DNA of 64,000 bases from Lutibacter sp. A80 (GTDB taxonomy: Bacteria; Bacteroidota; Bacteroidia; Flavobacteriales; Flavobacteriaceae): positions 2,648,501-2,712,500 of the forward strand of contig NZ_CP092480.1 of the NCBI RefSeq assembly GCF_022429645.1, given 5' to 3'. Under the pieces are notes generated by a model that saw only the letters and a program-made list of their open reading frames with translations, did not search any database and was not told the origin of the DNA. Shown here piece by piece: positions 1-8,318 of the stretch. The position numbers and the translations under genes were made by a program. Position 1 is the stretch's first letter. The number at the start of each line of letters is the position of its first letter.

Positions 1-1422
1 ATATTTTCCTCCAGAAGTTTTCATTAGATCTTTTATTCTATCTGTAATTGTAAGATTTCCTTCGGCATCCATTTTACCAGCATCACCAGTTTTAAACCAT
101 CCGTCTTCGGTAAAAACTTCGGCAGTTGCTTTTGGTTTTTTGTAATAACCACGCATAACACCAGGTCCTTTTACTAAAATTTCATTGTTTTCACCAATTT
201 TAATTTGAGTACCTTTAATTGGTTTTCCTGCAGAATTAAATTTGTAATTTTTATAACCGAATAAAGAAACAGTTGCGGTAGTTTCTGTTAAACCATATCC
301 ACATTTAATATTTAAACCAAAAGAATAGAAAAAAGAAACTAAATCAGCTGCTAAAGGCGCACCTCCACTTGGCATAAATTTTATACGTCCACCAAAAACA
401 TCTCTAAGTTTACTTAAAACTAATTTATCGGCTATTTTAAATTTTAATTTTAGGGCTAATGGTATTTTTTTATCAAACCGTCTGTATTTATTGTGATATG
501 TATTTCCAATACCCAAAGCCCAACTAGCTAATTTCATTTTTGTTGGTGAGGCTTCTTTTCTTTTTTCTTGAATAGCAGCAAATATTTTTTCAAAAATACG
601 AGGTACAGTACACATTACTGTAGGTTTAACTTCTTTTAAAACATCTGCTATTTTTTTAGGATCTTGGTTAAAATAAACTTCCATACCTATGTGTAAGCAG
701 AAAAATAACCAACTGCGTTCATAAACATGACTTAATGGTAGAAAGCTTAAAGAAATGTCTGTATCGTCAACATCTACAAGTTCATAGGCATGTGCTTTTA
801 ATGAGTTTGAAAAATTGTTATGATCTAGCATAACACCTTTAGGTTCTCCAGTAGTACCAGAAGTGTATATTATACTTGCCAAGTCATCTAAATCTAACTC
901 ATATTCTCTTTTTTGACGCTCAATTTCAACTGCTTCTGTAAAGTTTTGCTGAGTAAAATCTTTAAAATAAACAGCGTTATCTGTACTTTTAAATTTAACA
1001 GTTGGAGTTAAAGCAACAATTAATTTTAAGTACTTGTTGGTTTTAGAAATTTCATAAGCTTTATTGTATTCCTCTTGATCTCCAACAAAAATTAAAGGTA
1101 TTTCGGCATCATTTATAATGTATTCTGTTTCTTTTTTAGAATTGGTAGCATAAATAGGAACTGTAACTGCTCTAATACTCATAATACCTAAATCAGAAAT
1201 AACCCATTCTGGCATATTTTGAGAAAAAATTGCAATGTGTTCTTGTTCTTTAATCCCGTAATTTATTAGTGCTTTGGAAACTTGTTGAATTTGATTTTCA
1301 AAGCTTTCCCAAGAAATTCCTATCCATTTCTTACTAATTGCATCTTTATAACGTATTGCATTTTTTGCACCATATTTTTGTGCATTATTTTTAATTTCAA
1401 TACTCAGATGTTTGTAACTCAT
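1..1422 (-). CDS. Long-chain acyl-CoA synthetase (AMP-forming), C-terminus cut by window edge
   Basis: The reverse-strand frame runs open from an ATG at 1420-1422 to the window edge, giving 474 codons. The product activates fatty acids to acyl-CoA through an acyl-adenylate. The translation begins MSYKHLSIEIKNN and carries the AMP-binding P-loop-like motif IIYTSGTTGEPKGV. It also has the adenine-pocket motif GYGLTETTA and the hinge region TGDAGKMDAEGNLTITDR. Family members are near 590 residues, so roughly 115 C-terminal residues lie outside the window. A TAAATTTG promoter element on the minus strand lies at 1475-1482. The gene is divergent from aspS. Family is certain; chain-length preference is not visible. 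Confidence 0.93.
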   Translation of the reverse strand, partial: MSYKHLSIEIKNNAQKYGAKNAIRYKDAISKKWIGISWESFENQIQQVSKALINYGIKEQEHIAIFSQNMPEWVISDLGIMSIRAVTVPIYATNSKKETEYIINDAEIPLIFVGDQEEYNKAYEISKTNKYLKLIVALTPTVKFKSTDNAVYFKDFTQQNFTEAVEIERQKREYELDLDDLASIIYTSGTTGEPKGVMLDHNNFSNSLKAHAYELVDVDDTDISLSFLPLSHVYERSWLFFCLHIGMEVYFNQDPKKIADVLKEVKPTVMCTVPRIFEKIFAAIQEKRKEASPTKMKLASWALGIGNTYHNKYRRFDKKIPLALKLKFKIADKLVLSKLRDVFGGRIKFMPSGGAPLAADLVSFFYSFGLNIKCGYGLTETTATVSLFGYKNYKFNSAGKPIKGTQIKIGENNEILVKGPGVMRGYYKKPKATAEVFTEDGWFKTGDAGKMDAEGNLTITDRIKDLMKTSGGKY

Positions 1423-1474
1423 AATTTATTAATTTTCTTTGCCGTAATTTATTAAATTACTTATTAAAGGCGTG

Positions 1475-1482
1475 CAAATTTA
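1475..1482 (-). promoter_or_regulatory. TAnnTTTG promoter element for the acyl-CoA synthetase gene
   Basis: On the minus strand this reads TAAATTTG, a perfect match to the Bacteroidota -7 consensus, 52 bases upstream of the ATG. No clear -33 TTG partner is visible. Confidence 0.5.
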
Positions 1483-1728
1483 ATAATATTTTAATTGTTG
1501 TAACATGTTTAAGGTTACATAAGCTGTTATTTAACGTTATTTAACACTCATTTTCAAGGTGTTTTGCTTATTAAAAAAAAGCGTTGAGTGCTTAAAATCA
1601 ATTTAATACATATTAATTTAGAGTTAATTTTTACATTTTTAAAGCTAGAATCAAATTTTAACACTTCTAAAAGTAAACGGAGTGCTTAAAAAAAATATGA
1701 TTACTTATAAAACTAGTTGCTAAATCAC

Positions 1729-1736
1729 TAAATTTG
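1729..1736 (+). promoter_or_regulatory. TAnnTTTG promoter element for aspS
   Basis: TAAATTTG matches the Bacteroidota -7 consensus perfectly. It implies a start of transcription near 1741-1744 and a short leader before the ATG at 1761. This argues against translation starting upstream at 1734. Confidence 0.55.
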
Positions 1737-1760
1737 CACAGTCTTTTAAAAAAAATTAAA

Positions 1761-3512
1761 ATGTATAGAACACATTCAAACGGAGAATTAAGATTAGAAA
1801 ATGTTGGTCAAGAAGTTACTTTGGCCGGATGGGTACAAAAAACCCGAGATAAAGGATTTATGATTTGGGTTGATTTACGTGACCGTTATGGAATTACACA
1901 GTTAATTTTTGATGCTGACCGTACTTCAAAAGAAATGGTTGAAGAAGCTAAAACACTAGGACGTGAATTTGTAATTCAGGTTAAAGGTGAAGTAATTGAA
2001 CGTGTATCAAAAAATAAAAATATACCAACAGGTGCTATTGAAATTCTAGTAAAAGAATTAACAATTTTAAATAAATCTATAGTTCCTCCTTTTACTATTG
2101 AAGATGAAACTGATGGTGGTGATGAGTTAAGAATGCAATATCGTTACCTTGATATTAGAAGAAACCCGGTAAAAAATAACTTAATTTTTAGAAGTAAAAT
2201 CGCCATTGAAACTAGAAAATATTTATCCGATGAAGGTTTTATTGAAGTTGAAACTCCAGTTTTAATTAAATCTACTCCAGAAGGAGCACGTGATTTTGTA
2301 GTGCCAAGTAGAATGAATGAAGGTCAGTTTTATGCATTGCCACAATCTCCTCAAACTTTTAAGCAATTGCTAATGGTTGGTGGACTAGATAAGTATTTTC
2401 AAATTGTAAAATGCTTTAGAGATGAAGATTTACGAGCAGACAGACAACCAGAATTTACACAAATAGACTGTGAAATGGCGTTTGTAGAACAAGAAGATAT
2501 TTTAAATACGTTTGAAGGACTTACTCGTTATTTATTAAAAGAAGTAAATGGTGTTGAAGTTGATAAATTTCCTAGAATGACCTATGAAGAGGCCATGAAA
2601 AAATATGGAAATGATAAACCAGATATTCGTTTTGGAATGGAATTTGGCGAATTAAATGAAGTAGCACAACATAAAGAATTTGGTGTTTTTAATAATGCAG
2701 AATTAGTTGTTGGTATTGCCGTTCCTGGTGCAGCAAGTTATACACGTAAAGAAATAGATAAATTAATTGAATGGGTAAAAAGACCTCAAGTAGGAGCCCT
2801 AGGTATGGTTTATGCCAAATATAATGAAGATGGAACGTTTAAATCTTCTGTAGATAAATTTTACGACCAAGAAGATTTAGCAAAATGGGCAGAAGTTACC
2901 GGTGCAAAACCAGGAGATTTAATTTGTGTTTTAAGTGGTGTTGCAGATAAAGTAAGAACACAATTAAGTGCCTTACGTATGGAATTGGCAGAGCGTTTAG
3001 GTTTACGTAAACCAAATGAATTTGCTCCGCTATGGGTAGTTGATTTTCCTTTATTAGAATGGGATGAAGAAACAAATCGTTACCATGCAATGCACCATCC
3101 TTTTACTTCACCAAAACCTGAAGATTTACACTTATTAGATACAGATCCAGGAAAAGTAAGAGCAAATGCTTATGATATGGTATTAAATGGAAACGAAATT
3201 GGAGGAGGTTCAATTCGTATTCACGATAAAAATACACAAGCATTAATGTTTGATCATCTAGGTTTTACACCAGAACAAGCAAAAGAACAATTTGGCTTTT
3301 TAATGAATGCATTTGAATATGGAGCACCTCCTCACGGTGGTTTAGCTTTTGGATTAGATAGATTGGTTGCTATTTTAGGCGGACAAGAAACTATTAGAGA
3401 TTTTATTGCATTCCCTAAAAACAATAGTGGACGAGATATAATGATAGACGCTCCATCTAAAATTGATGATGAACAACTTAAAGAGTTATGTTTAAAATTA
3501 GATTTAAAATAA
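1761..3512 (+). CDS. aspS: Aspartate--tRNA ligase
   Basis: This class IIb aminoacyl-tRNA synthetase charges tRNA-Asp in the cytosol. The 583-residue protein has an N-terminal OB-fold anticodon-binding domain (about residues 15-100, [19 protein letters not shown]). The class II motif 2 [14 protein letters not shown] starts at residue 218, and motif 3 GLAFGLDRL contains the class II arginine R534. The inserted GAD-type domain of bacterial AspRS lies between them, and the length is typical of the bacterial type. The start at 1761 ([10 protein letters not shown]) is preferred over an upstream TTG at 1734 because it matches family N-termini and because the promoter element overlaps 1734. Whether it is discriminating or also charges tRNA-Asn cannot be judged here. 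Confidence 0.97.
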   Translation: MYRTHSNGELRLENVGQEVTLAGWVQKTRDKGFMIWVDLRDRYGITQLIFDADRTSKEMVEEAKTLGREFVIQVKGEVIERVSKNKNIPTGAIEILVKELTILNKSIVPPFTIEDETDGGDELRMQYRYLDIRRNPVKNNLIFRSKIAIETRKYLSDEGFIEVETPVLIKSTPEGARDFVVPSRMNEGQFYALPQSPQTFKQLLMVGGLDKYFQIVKCFRDEDLRADRQPEFTQIDCEMAFVEQEDILNTFEGLTRYLLKEVNGVEVDKFPRMTYEEAMKKYGNDKPDIRFGMEFGELNEVAQHKEFGVFNNAELVVGIAVPGAASYTRKEIDKLIEWVKRPQVGALGMVYAKYNEDGTFKSSVDKFYDQEDLAKWAEVTGAKPGDLICVLSGVADKVRTQLSALRMELAERLGLRKPNEFAPLWVVDFPLLEWDEETNRYHAMHHPFTSPKPEDLHLLDTDPGKVRANAYDMVLNGNEIGGGSIRIHDKNTQALMFDHLGFTPEQAKEQFGFLMNAFEYGAPPHGGLAFGLDRLVAILGGQETIRDFIAFPKNNSGRDIMIDAPSKIDDEQLKELCLKLDLK

Positions 3513-3532
3513 TCTATTAAAAATAAAATTTA

Positions 3533-3579
3533 AAAAAGTCACTACTTCATATTTTAAAAATTGAAAAGTGACTTTTTTT
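3533..3579 (+). terminator. Rho-independent terminator after aspS
   Basis: The 11-base stem AAAAAGTCACT (3533-3543) pairs with AGTGACTTTTT (3567-3577) and runs into a T tract, 20 bases after the aspS stop. Confidence 0.75.
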
Positions 3580-3633
3580 GGTTTTAGCCATTTCAATGGT
3601 TAATCTTATAAAATAATTTAATAATTAAAAAAA

Positions 3634-5403
3634 TTGAAAGCGCATCTTAAAAGTTTTTTGTCCTTAATGTTATTGTACAAAGTTGCTTTTTATTTAACAC
3701 TTTTAGGAATATTTGTTTTAATTTTTGATTTTGGTTTTGATCAAACAATTAGTGTGCAAAGAGTAATAAATGCGTTGTATTTAATAATTTTAAGCATAGG
3801 GATATTAACCACTAGTATACGATACTTAACACAAAGAAAAACGATACAAACTAAAGTTTGGCTTTTTGATTTTATAAGTATTTTAATTACCGTTTTTGTA
3901 ATTTATATTCATTTTTTTTCTCAAGAAGCGCATCGTCATATTACATTTTTATATAATGATAATTGGATTAAATTAACTATTATTTTAACCTTTATTAGGG
4001 AGTTTTCAGAGCAAAACATTAATTATAAACGCACGTTATTAAATCCTGCACAGTTATTTATTGTAAGTTTTTTAGCTATTATTTTTTTAGGAGCACTTTT
4101 ATTAATGCTTCCTAATGCAACTTATTCGGGTATTTCTTTTATAAATGCGTTATTTACATCAACTAGTGCAGTTTGTGTAACTGGACTTATAGTTGTTGAT
4201 ACTAGTAGTTATTTTACCCAATTTGGACAAACAATATTGCTTATTTTAATACAAGCTGGTGGAATTGGTATTTTAACATTTGCAAGTTATTTTAGTTACT
4301 TCTTTAGAGGCGTTTCATCGTATGAAAATCAATTGATTTTAAGCGATATGACAAATTCAGATAAAATTGGAGAAGTTTTTAATACCTTAAGAAGAATTAT
4401 TGTAATTACTTTTACAATTGAAATAATAGGAGCACTATTAATTTTCTTTAGTTTAAATTCTGAATTGTTTAATGGGATTGTGGATCAGGTGTTTTTTGCA
4501 TTTTTTCACGCTATTTCTGCATTTTGCAATGCCGGATTTTCAACCTTGCAAAATGGTTTGTATGAAAGCAGCTTTAGATTTAACTACTTATTACAATTTT
4601 TACTTATTCTACTTCTAATTTTAGGAGGTTTAGGATTCCCTATTTTGGTAAATATTTTAAAATATTCTAAATATTATTTAACCAGAAAAATATTTGGTGT
4701 AAAACATTGGAAAAAACAATATAAGCCTTGGGTGTTAAGTTTAAATAGTAGAATTACATTAATTACAGCATTTTCATTATTGGCTTTCGGAACAATATCA
4801 TTCTACATTACCGAATATAATAATTCACTTGTAGAACATCATGGAATAGGAAAATTTATAACAGCTTTATTTGGATCTGCAACACCAAGAACTGCGGGTT
4901 TTAATACTGTAGATATGGCTACATTAAGTTTGCCAACAATTTTAGTTACAATGTTTTTAATGTGGGTTGGAGCTTCACCTGCATCAACAGGTGGAGGTAT
5001 AAAAACTAGTACTTTTGCCATTGCAACACTTAATTTTATAAGTTTAGCAAAGGGTAAATCAAGAATTGAGATTTATAGAAGAGAAATTTCAGATTCTTCG
5101 GTAAGAAGAGCTTTTGCTATAATTTCTTTATCGTTAATTGTTATTGGAATAGGTATTATCGCTATTTTAATTTTTGATCCAGAAATAAGCCCCTTAAATG
5201 TTGCCTTTGAATGCTTTTCAGCATACAGTACTGTTGGTTTAAGTTTAGGAATTACGGCAGCATTAAGCGATCCAAGTAAACTTATTTTAATTACAATAAT
5301 GTTTATAGGTAGAGTAAGTATGTTGTCAATTTTAATTGCTGTATTTAAAAAAGTAAAACATAAAAATTATCGGTATCCAACCGAAGAAATTACAATTAAC
5401 TAA
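3634..5403 (+). CDS. TrkH/KtrB-family potassium uptake membrane subunit
   Basis: This is the ion-conducting subunit of a Trk/Ktr-type K+ uptake system in the inner membrane. The four pore-loop filters are visible: VCVTG (residues 180-184), CNAGF (298-302), TAGFN (420-424) and STVGLS (532-537). Many hydrophobic segments surround them. At 589 residues it is longer than KtrB, with extra N-terminal membrane segments as in TrkH-like bacteroidete proteins. The annotated start is a TTG at 3634; an in-frame ATG at 3667 would remove 11 residues. The regulatory RCK subunit follows 15 bases downstream, so the two form an operon. Confidence 0.92.
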   Translation: MKAHLKSFLSLMLLYKVAFYLTLLGIFVLIFDFGFDQTISVQRVINALYLIILSIGILTTSIRYLTQRKTIQTKVWLFDFISILITVFVIYIHFFSQEAHRHITFLYNDNWIKLTIILTFIREFSEQNINYKRTLLNPAQLFIVSFLAIIFLGALLLMLPNATYSGISFINALFTSTSAVCVTGLIVVDTSSYFTQFGQTILLILIQAGGIGILTFASYFSYFFRGVSSYENQLILSDMTNSDKIGEVFNTLRRIIVITFTIEIIGALLIFFSLNSELFNGIVDQVFFAFFHAISAFCNAGFSTLQNGLYESSFRFNYLLQFLLILLLILGGLGFPILVNILKYSKYYLTRKIFGVKHWKKQYKPWVLSLNSRITLITAFSLLAFGTISFYITEYNNSLVEHHGIGKFITALFGSATPRTAGFNTVDMATLSLPTILVTMFLMWVGASPASTGGGIKTSTFAIATLNFISLAKGKSRIEIYRREISDSSVRRAFAIISLSLIVIGIGIIAILIFDPEISPLNVAFECFSAYSTVGLSLGITAALSDPSKLILITIMFIGRVSMLSILIAVFKKVKHKNYRYPTEEITIN

Positions 5404-5418
5404 TTAAAAAATATAGAT

Positions 5419-6105
5419 ATGAAATTTTTAATAGTAGGTCTAGGAAATTTTGGTGCTTCGTTAGCAGAAAAATTAACAAATCAGGGTAATGAAGTTATTG
5501 GAATAGACTCTAGTATGGCAAGAGTAGATGCTTTAAAAGAAAAAATTTCACATACTATCTGTATGAATGCAACTGATGAATATACAGTTTCTGGTTTACC
5601 TTTAAAAGACACCGATGTTGTAATTGTTGCAATAGGAGAAGATCAAGGAGCAAATGTAATGGCTACAGCGTTATTTAAAAACTTAAATGTTAAAAGACTT
5701 ATAAGTAGAGCCATTAACCCATTGCATGAAATGGTTTTAAAAGCCTTAGGTGTTGATGAAATTTTACACCCAGAGGAAGAAACTGCAGAACGATGGGCAA
5801 AAAAATTATGTTTAATAGGTGTTATAGATTCTTTTGAACTTAGTGAAGATTATAGTTTGGTAGAAGCAAATGTACCAACAATGTATGCAGGTAAAAAAAT
5901 TAAAGATTTAGACTTTAGAAATAAATTTAATATTTTAATACTAACTACTATCAAAAAAACTGTAATTCAAGGTAACTTAGGAAAAACCGAAATTATTAAT
6001 AAAGTGCAAGGTGTAGCTTCTGCTGAGCTTGTTTTAGAAGAAGATGATATTTTAGTACTTTACGGTTCTAATATGGATATTAAAAAGTTTTTAAACAATT
6101 ACTAA
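5419..6105 (+). CDS. KtrA/TrkA-type RCK regulatory subunit of K+ uptake
   Basis: This cytosolic ring-forming subunit gates the neighbouring TrkH-type channel by binding nucleotides. The 228-residue protein has an N-terminal Rossmann RCK_N domain with GLGNFG at residues 7-12 and an acidic residue, D30, at the end of the second strand. That arrangement is expected for NAD(H) or adenine nucleotide binding. A C-terminal RCK_C domain occupies about residues 140-228. A single RCK unit makes it KtrA-like rather than like the duplicated TrkA of E. coli. The ATG at 5419 lies 15 bases after the channel gene. Confidence 0.93.
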   Translation: MKFLIVGLGNFGASLAEKLTNQGNEVIGIDSSMARVDALKEKISHTICMNATDEYTVSGLPLKDTDVVIVAIGEDQGANVMATALFKNLNVKRLISRAINPLHEMVLKALGVDEILHPEEETAERWAKKLCLIGVIDSFELSEDYSLVEANVPTMYAGKKIKDLDFRNKFNILILTTIKKTVIQGNLGKTEIINKVQGVASAELVLEEDDILVLYGSNMDIKKFLNNY

Positions 6106-6151
6106 TTACCCATGTTTAACAAATTATTTTTTTAAGTATTGCTTTTAAAGC

Positions 6152-6159
6152 TATATTTG
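6152..6159 (+). promoter_or_regulatory. TAnnTTTG promoter element for the small cysteine-rich peptide gene
   Basis: TATATTTG matches the consensus perfectly, 27 bases before the GTG at 6186. It supports independent transcription of the short gene. Confidence 0.5.
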
Positions 6160-6185
6160 CTTATAACCATTCTAAATAAGAAATT

Positions 6186-6329
6186 GTGCTACATAAAAAG
6201 CCAAAAAGTATTTTTAACTACGACTTTGATTGGGATTCAATAAAAAAAGAATCTACAAAAGATAGTTGTTGTAAAAAATATAAAAAAAAAGGTGAAAAGA
6301 AATGCAAAAATTGTCCCAAAAAAAGGTAA
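6186..6329 (+). CDS. Small Cys/Lys-rich protein, 47 residues, function unknown
   Basis: This short frame opens at GTG 6186, directly after an in-frame stop at 6177-6179, and ends at TAA 6327-6329. It encodes 47 residues. The N-terminal half contains NYDFDWDSIKKES. The C-terminal half is very lysine-rich, with cysteines at 28, 29, 40 and 43 (pattern CCKKYKKKGEKKCKNCP). Four clustered cysteines suggest metal binding or a disulfide knot, which is inference. Small proteins with a similar CC-KY-G-C-CP pattern are, from memory, common in flavobacteria, but I cannot name a family. A TAnnTTTG element sits 27 bases upstream. The start codon is uncertain because no ATG is available. Confidence 0.6.
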   Translation: MLHKKPKSIFNYDFDWDSIKKESTKDSCCKKYKKKGEKKCKNCPKKR

Positions 6330-6345
6330 AATAATCTTATTTTGG

Positions 6346-6353
6346 TATTTTTG
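6346..6353 (+). promoter_or_regulatory. TAnnTTTG promoter element for the first ClC gene
   Basis: TATTTTTG matches the consensus perfectly, 24 bases before the chosen ATG at 6378. It overlaps the possible upstream start at 6342 and so favours the later start. Confidence 0.5.
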
Positions 6354-6377
6354 AGAAAAAGATTGTTAAAAAATATA

Positions 6378-8168
6378 ATGGCAAAAAAGTCTAAAAAATT
6401 TTTAAAAAGATTTCTAATCTGGAAATACCAACATATTTCCGATAAACAATTTGTTAGAATTGCTAGTGCCATAATAGGTTTATTAGCAGGCTTAGGTGCT
6501 GTAATTTTAAAAAATCTAACGCATTTTATTCAGCATTTGCTAGAGAGCGAATTTATTATAGATATTCACGTAGCTTTTTATTTTATTTTTCCGCTTTTTG
6601 GATTGTTTTTGGTTCGTATGATTAAGAGGTACGTTATTAAAAAAAAAGTGGGTCATGGTATTCCTTCTACCTTATTTACAATCTCAAAATTAAAAGGAAT
6701 AATGCCTCGCCATCAAATGTGGTCGTCAATATTAACGGCGCCATTAACTGTTGGTTTTGGAGGTTCAGTAGGTTTGGAAGGGCCAACAGTTGCAACAGGT
6801 GCAGCCTTAGGTTCTAATTTTGCCCGTTTAATGCATGTAAACCAAACTACAAGAACATTGCTTATTGGTGCAGCCGCAGCAGGAGCTATGTCATCTATTT
6901 TTAAAGCGCCTATTGCAGCAATTGTTTTTGCCGTTGAAATTTTTAGTTTGGAGTTAACAATGGTTTCTATGATTCCGTTATTATTAGCTTCTATTACAGC
7001 TGTTTTAACCTCTTATTTCTTTTTTGGAGATGACGTATTACTTCACTTTAGTATTGAAGATAAATTTCATTTATATGATGTAATTTTTTATGTTTTACTA
7101 GGGGTTTCTTCAGCAGCAGTATCAATTTATTTTAGTAAAATTTATTTTAAAATAGGAGCTTTTTTTAGAGATTTTAAGGGAGCGCATAAACGCTTAATTT
7201 TTGGTGGAATAGCCTTGGGTATTATGGTTTTTTTAATTCCTCCTTTATTTGGTGAAGGATATTCAATTATTAATAATGTTTTAAAAGGAAATATAACTCC
7301 TATTGTTTCTAATAACATTTTTCAAATTGAACCTGATAATTTTTTAATAGTTATAGTGTTATTAATTGGCTTAGTTCTTTTTAAAGTAATTGCTACTTCG
7401 TTAACATTTGGTGCTGGTGGTGTAGGTGGTATTTTTGCACCTACTCTTTTTACAGGTAGTATTACAGGCTACGTATTTGCTTCAATTATTAATCATAGTA
7501 ATATTTTCAGTCATCAATTATCTTCTTCTAATTTTGCAATGGTTGGTATGGCAGGTTTAATGGCAGGAATTCTTCAAGCTCCATTAACGGCTATTTTCTT
7601 AATTGCTGAACTTACGGGTGGTTATGAATTATTTGTACCATTAATGATTGTTTCTTCTATTTCATACTTAATTGCCAAACGCTATATTCCATATAATATT
7701 TACGCTTCAGAATTGGCTGAAAAAGGGCAGTTATTAACACATGATAAAGATAAAAACGTGTTAATGTTAATGGATATTGATAAGGTTATTGAAACTAATT
7801 TTATTGTTTTAAAACCACAAATGACTTTAGGTGAAATTGTAAATAATGCTGTTGCAAAATCTTCTAGAAATCACTTTCCTGTTGTAAGTAGTGAAAATGA
7901 ATTTTTAGGAGTTATAACGCTTGATGATATTAGGAGTATTATGTTCAATACAAAATTATACGGTAAAGAACGTGTTTTAGACCTAATGCATAGTGTACCC
8001 GATATTATTAATTATGAAACCGATTCTATGGAAGTAATAATGAATAAATTTAAAACAACAGTTGCTTGGAACTTGCCCGTAATTAAAAATGGAAAATATT
8101 ATGGTTTTATTTCAAAATCTAGACTTTTAACTGCCTATAGAAGAAAACTAATAAATGTAACTACTTAA
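6378..8168 (+). CDS. ClC-family chloride channel/transporter with C-terminal CBS pair (copy 1)
   Basis: This 596-residue integral membrane protein of the voltage-gated ClC family moves chloride or a related anion, possibly coupled to protons. The helix-F gating glutamate is present in GLEGP (E134). The anion-pocket GSGIP motif of E. coli ClC reads GHGIP (residues 92-96), with His in the serine position. The internal proton-glutamate position, the second E of IIEEM in E. coli, is Ile188 in AVEIF. Two CBS domains occupy about residues 455-595 and would bind adenine nucleotides. The ATG at 6378 (MAKKSKK) is preferred over the upstream start because of the promoter element at 6346. A paralogue follows. 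Confidence 0.94.
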   Translation: MAKKSKKFLKRFLIWKYQHISDKQFVRIASAIIGLLAGLGAVILKNLTHFIQHLLESEFIIDIHVAFYFIFPLFGLFLVRMIKRYVIKKKVGHGIPSTLFTISKLKGIMPRHQMWSSILTAPLTVGFGGSVGLEGPTVATGAALGSNFARLMHVNQTTRTLLIGAAAAGAMSSIFKAPIAAIVFAVEIFSLELTMVSMIPLLLASITAVLTSYFFFGDDVLLHFSIEDKFHLYDVIFYVLLGVSSAAVSIYFSKIYFKIGAFFRDFKGAHKRLIFGGIALGIMVFLIPPLFGEGYSIINNVLKGNITPIVSNNIFQIEPDNFLIVIVLLIGLVLFKVIATSLTFGAGGVGGIFAPTLFTGSITGYVFASIINHSNIFSHQLSSSNFAMVGMAGLMAGILQAPLTAIFLIAELTGGYELFVPLMIVSSISYLIAKRYIPYNIYASELAEKGQLLTHDKDKNVLMLMDIDKVIETNFIVLKPQMTLGEIVNNAVAKSSRNHFPVVSSENEFLGVITLDDIRSIMFNTKLYGKERVLDLMHSVPDIINYETDSMEVIMNKFKTTVAWNLPVIKNGKYYGFISKSRLLTAYRRKLINVTT

Positions 8169-8283
8169 GTAACCTAAAAAGGTTTAATTTTTCTTTATTT
8201 GATAATAAATAGCTGTTTAATTACCATTAAAAAATATCCTTTTAAAAAAAGCAAAAATCTAAAATGTTAAGTACTATTTTTTG

Positions 8284-8291
8284 TATTTTTG
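8284..8291 (+). promoter_or_regulatory. TAnnTTTG promoter element for the second ClC gene
   Basis: TATTTTTG matches perfectly, 27 bases before the ATG at 8319. The spacing is almost the same as in copy 1, so the promoter may have been duplicated along with the gene. Confidence 0.5.
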
Positions 8292-8318
8292 CAATTCTTT
8301 TTTTTAAATATACTCGTA

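Larger units (their letters stand above)
1423..1760. other. Divergent intergenic region, acyl-CoA synthetase / aspS
   Basis: This is a 338-base AT-rich gap between divergently transcribed genes. It holds the two promoter elements annotated separately and no credible ORF. A loose inverted pair, CACTCA near 1546 and TGAGTG near 1584, brackets a stretch with an A-run. Its function, if any, is unclear. Confidence 0.5.

Noticed and set aside
1546-1590. CACTCA/TGAGTG pair in the aspS upstream region as an operator or attenuator
   Set aside because: The arms are only 6 bases with a loop of about 30 bases; chance is the simplest explanation.
1734-1760. Upstream TTG start for aspS adding nine residues
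   Set aside because: It overlaps the TAAATTTG promoter element and adds residues absent from AspRS N-termini.
6218-6472. Reverse-strand frame of 84 codons opposite the small Cys-rich gene and the ClC start
   Set aside because: It is rich in Phe and Leu, as expected for the complement of Lys-rich coding and A-tracts, and has no promoter or family match.
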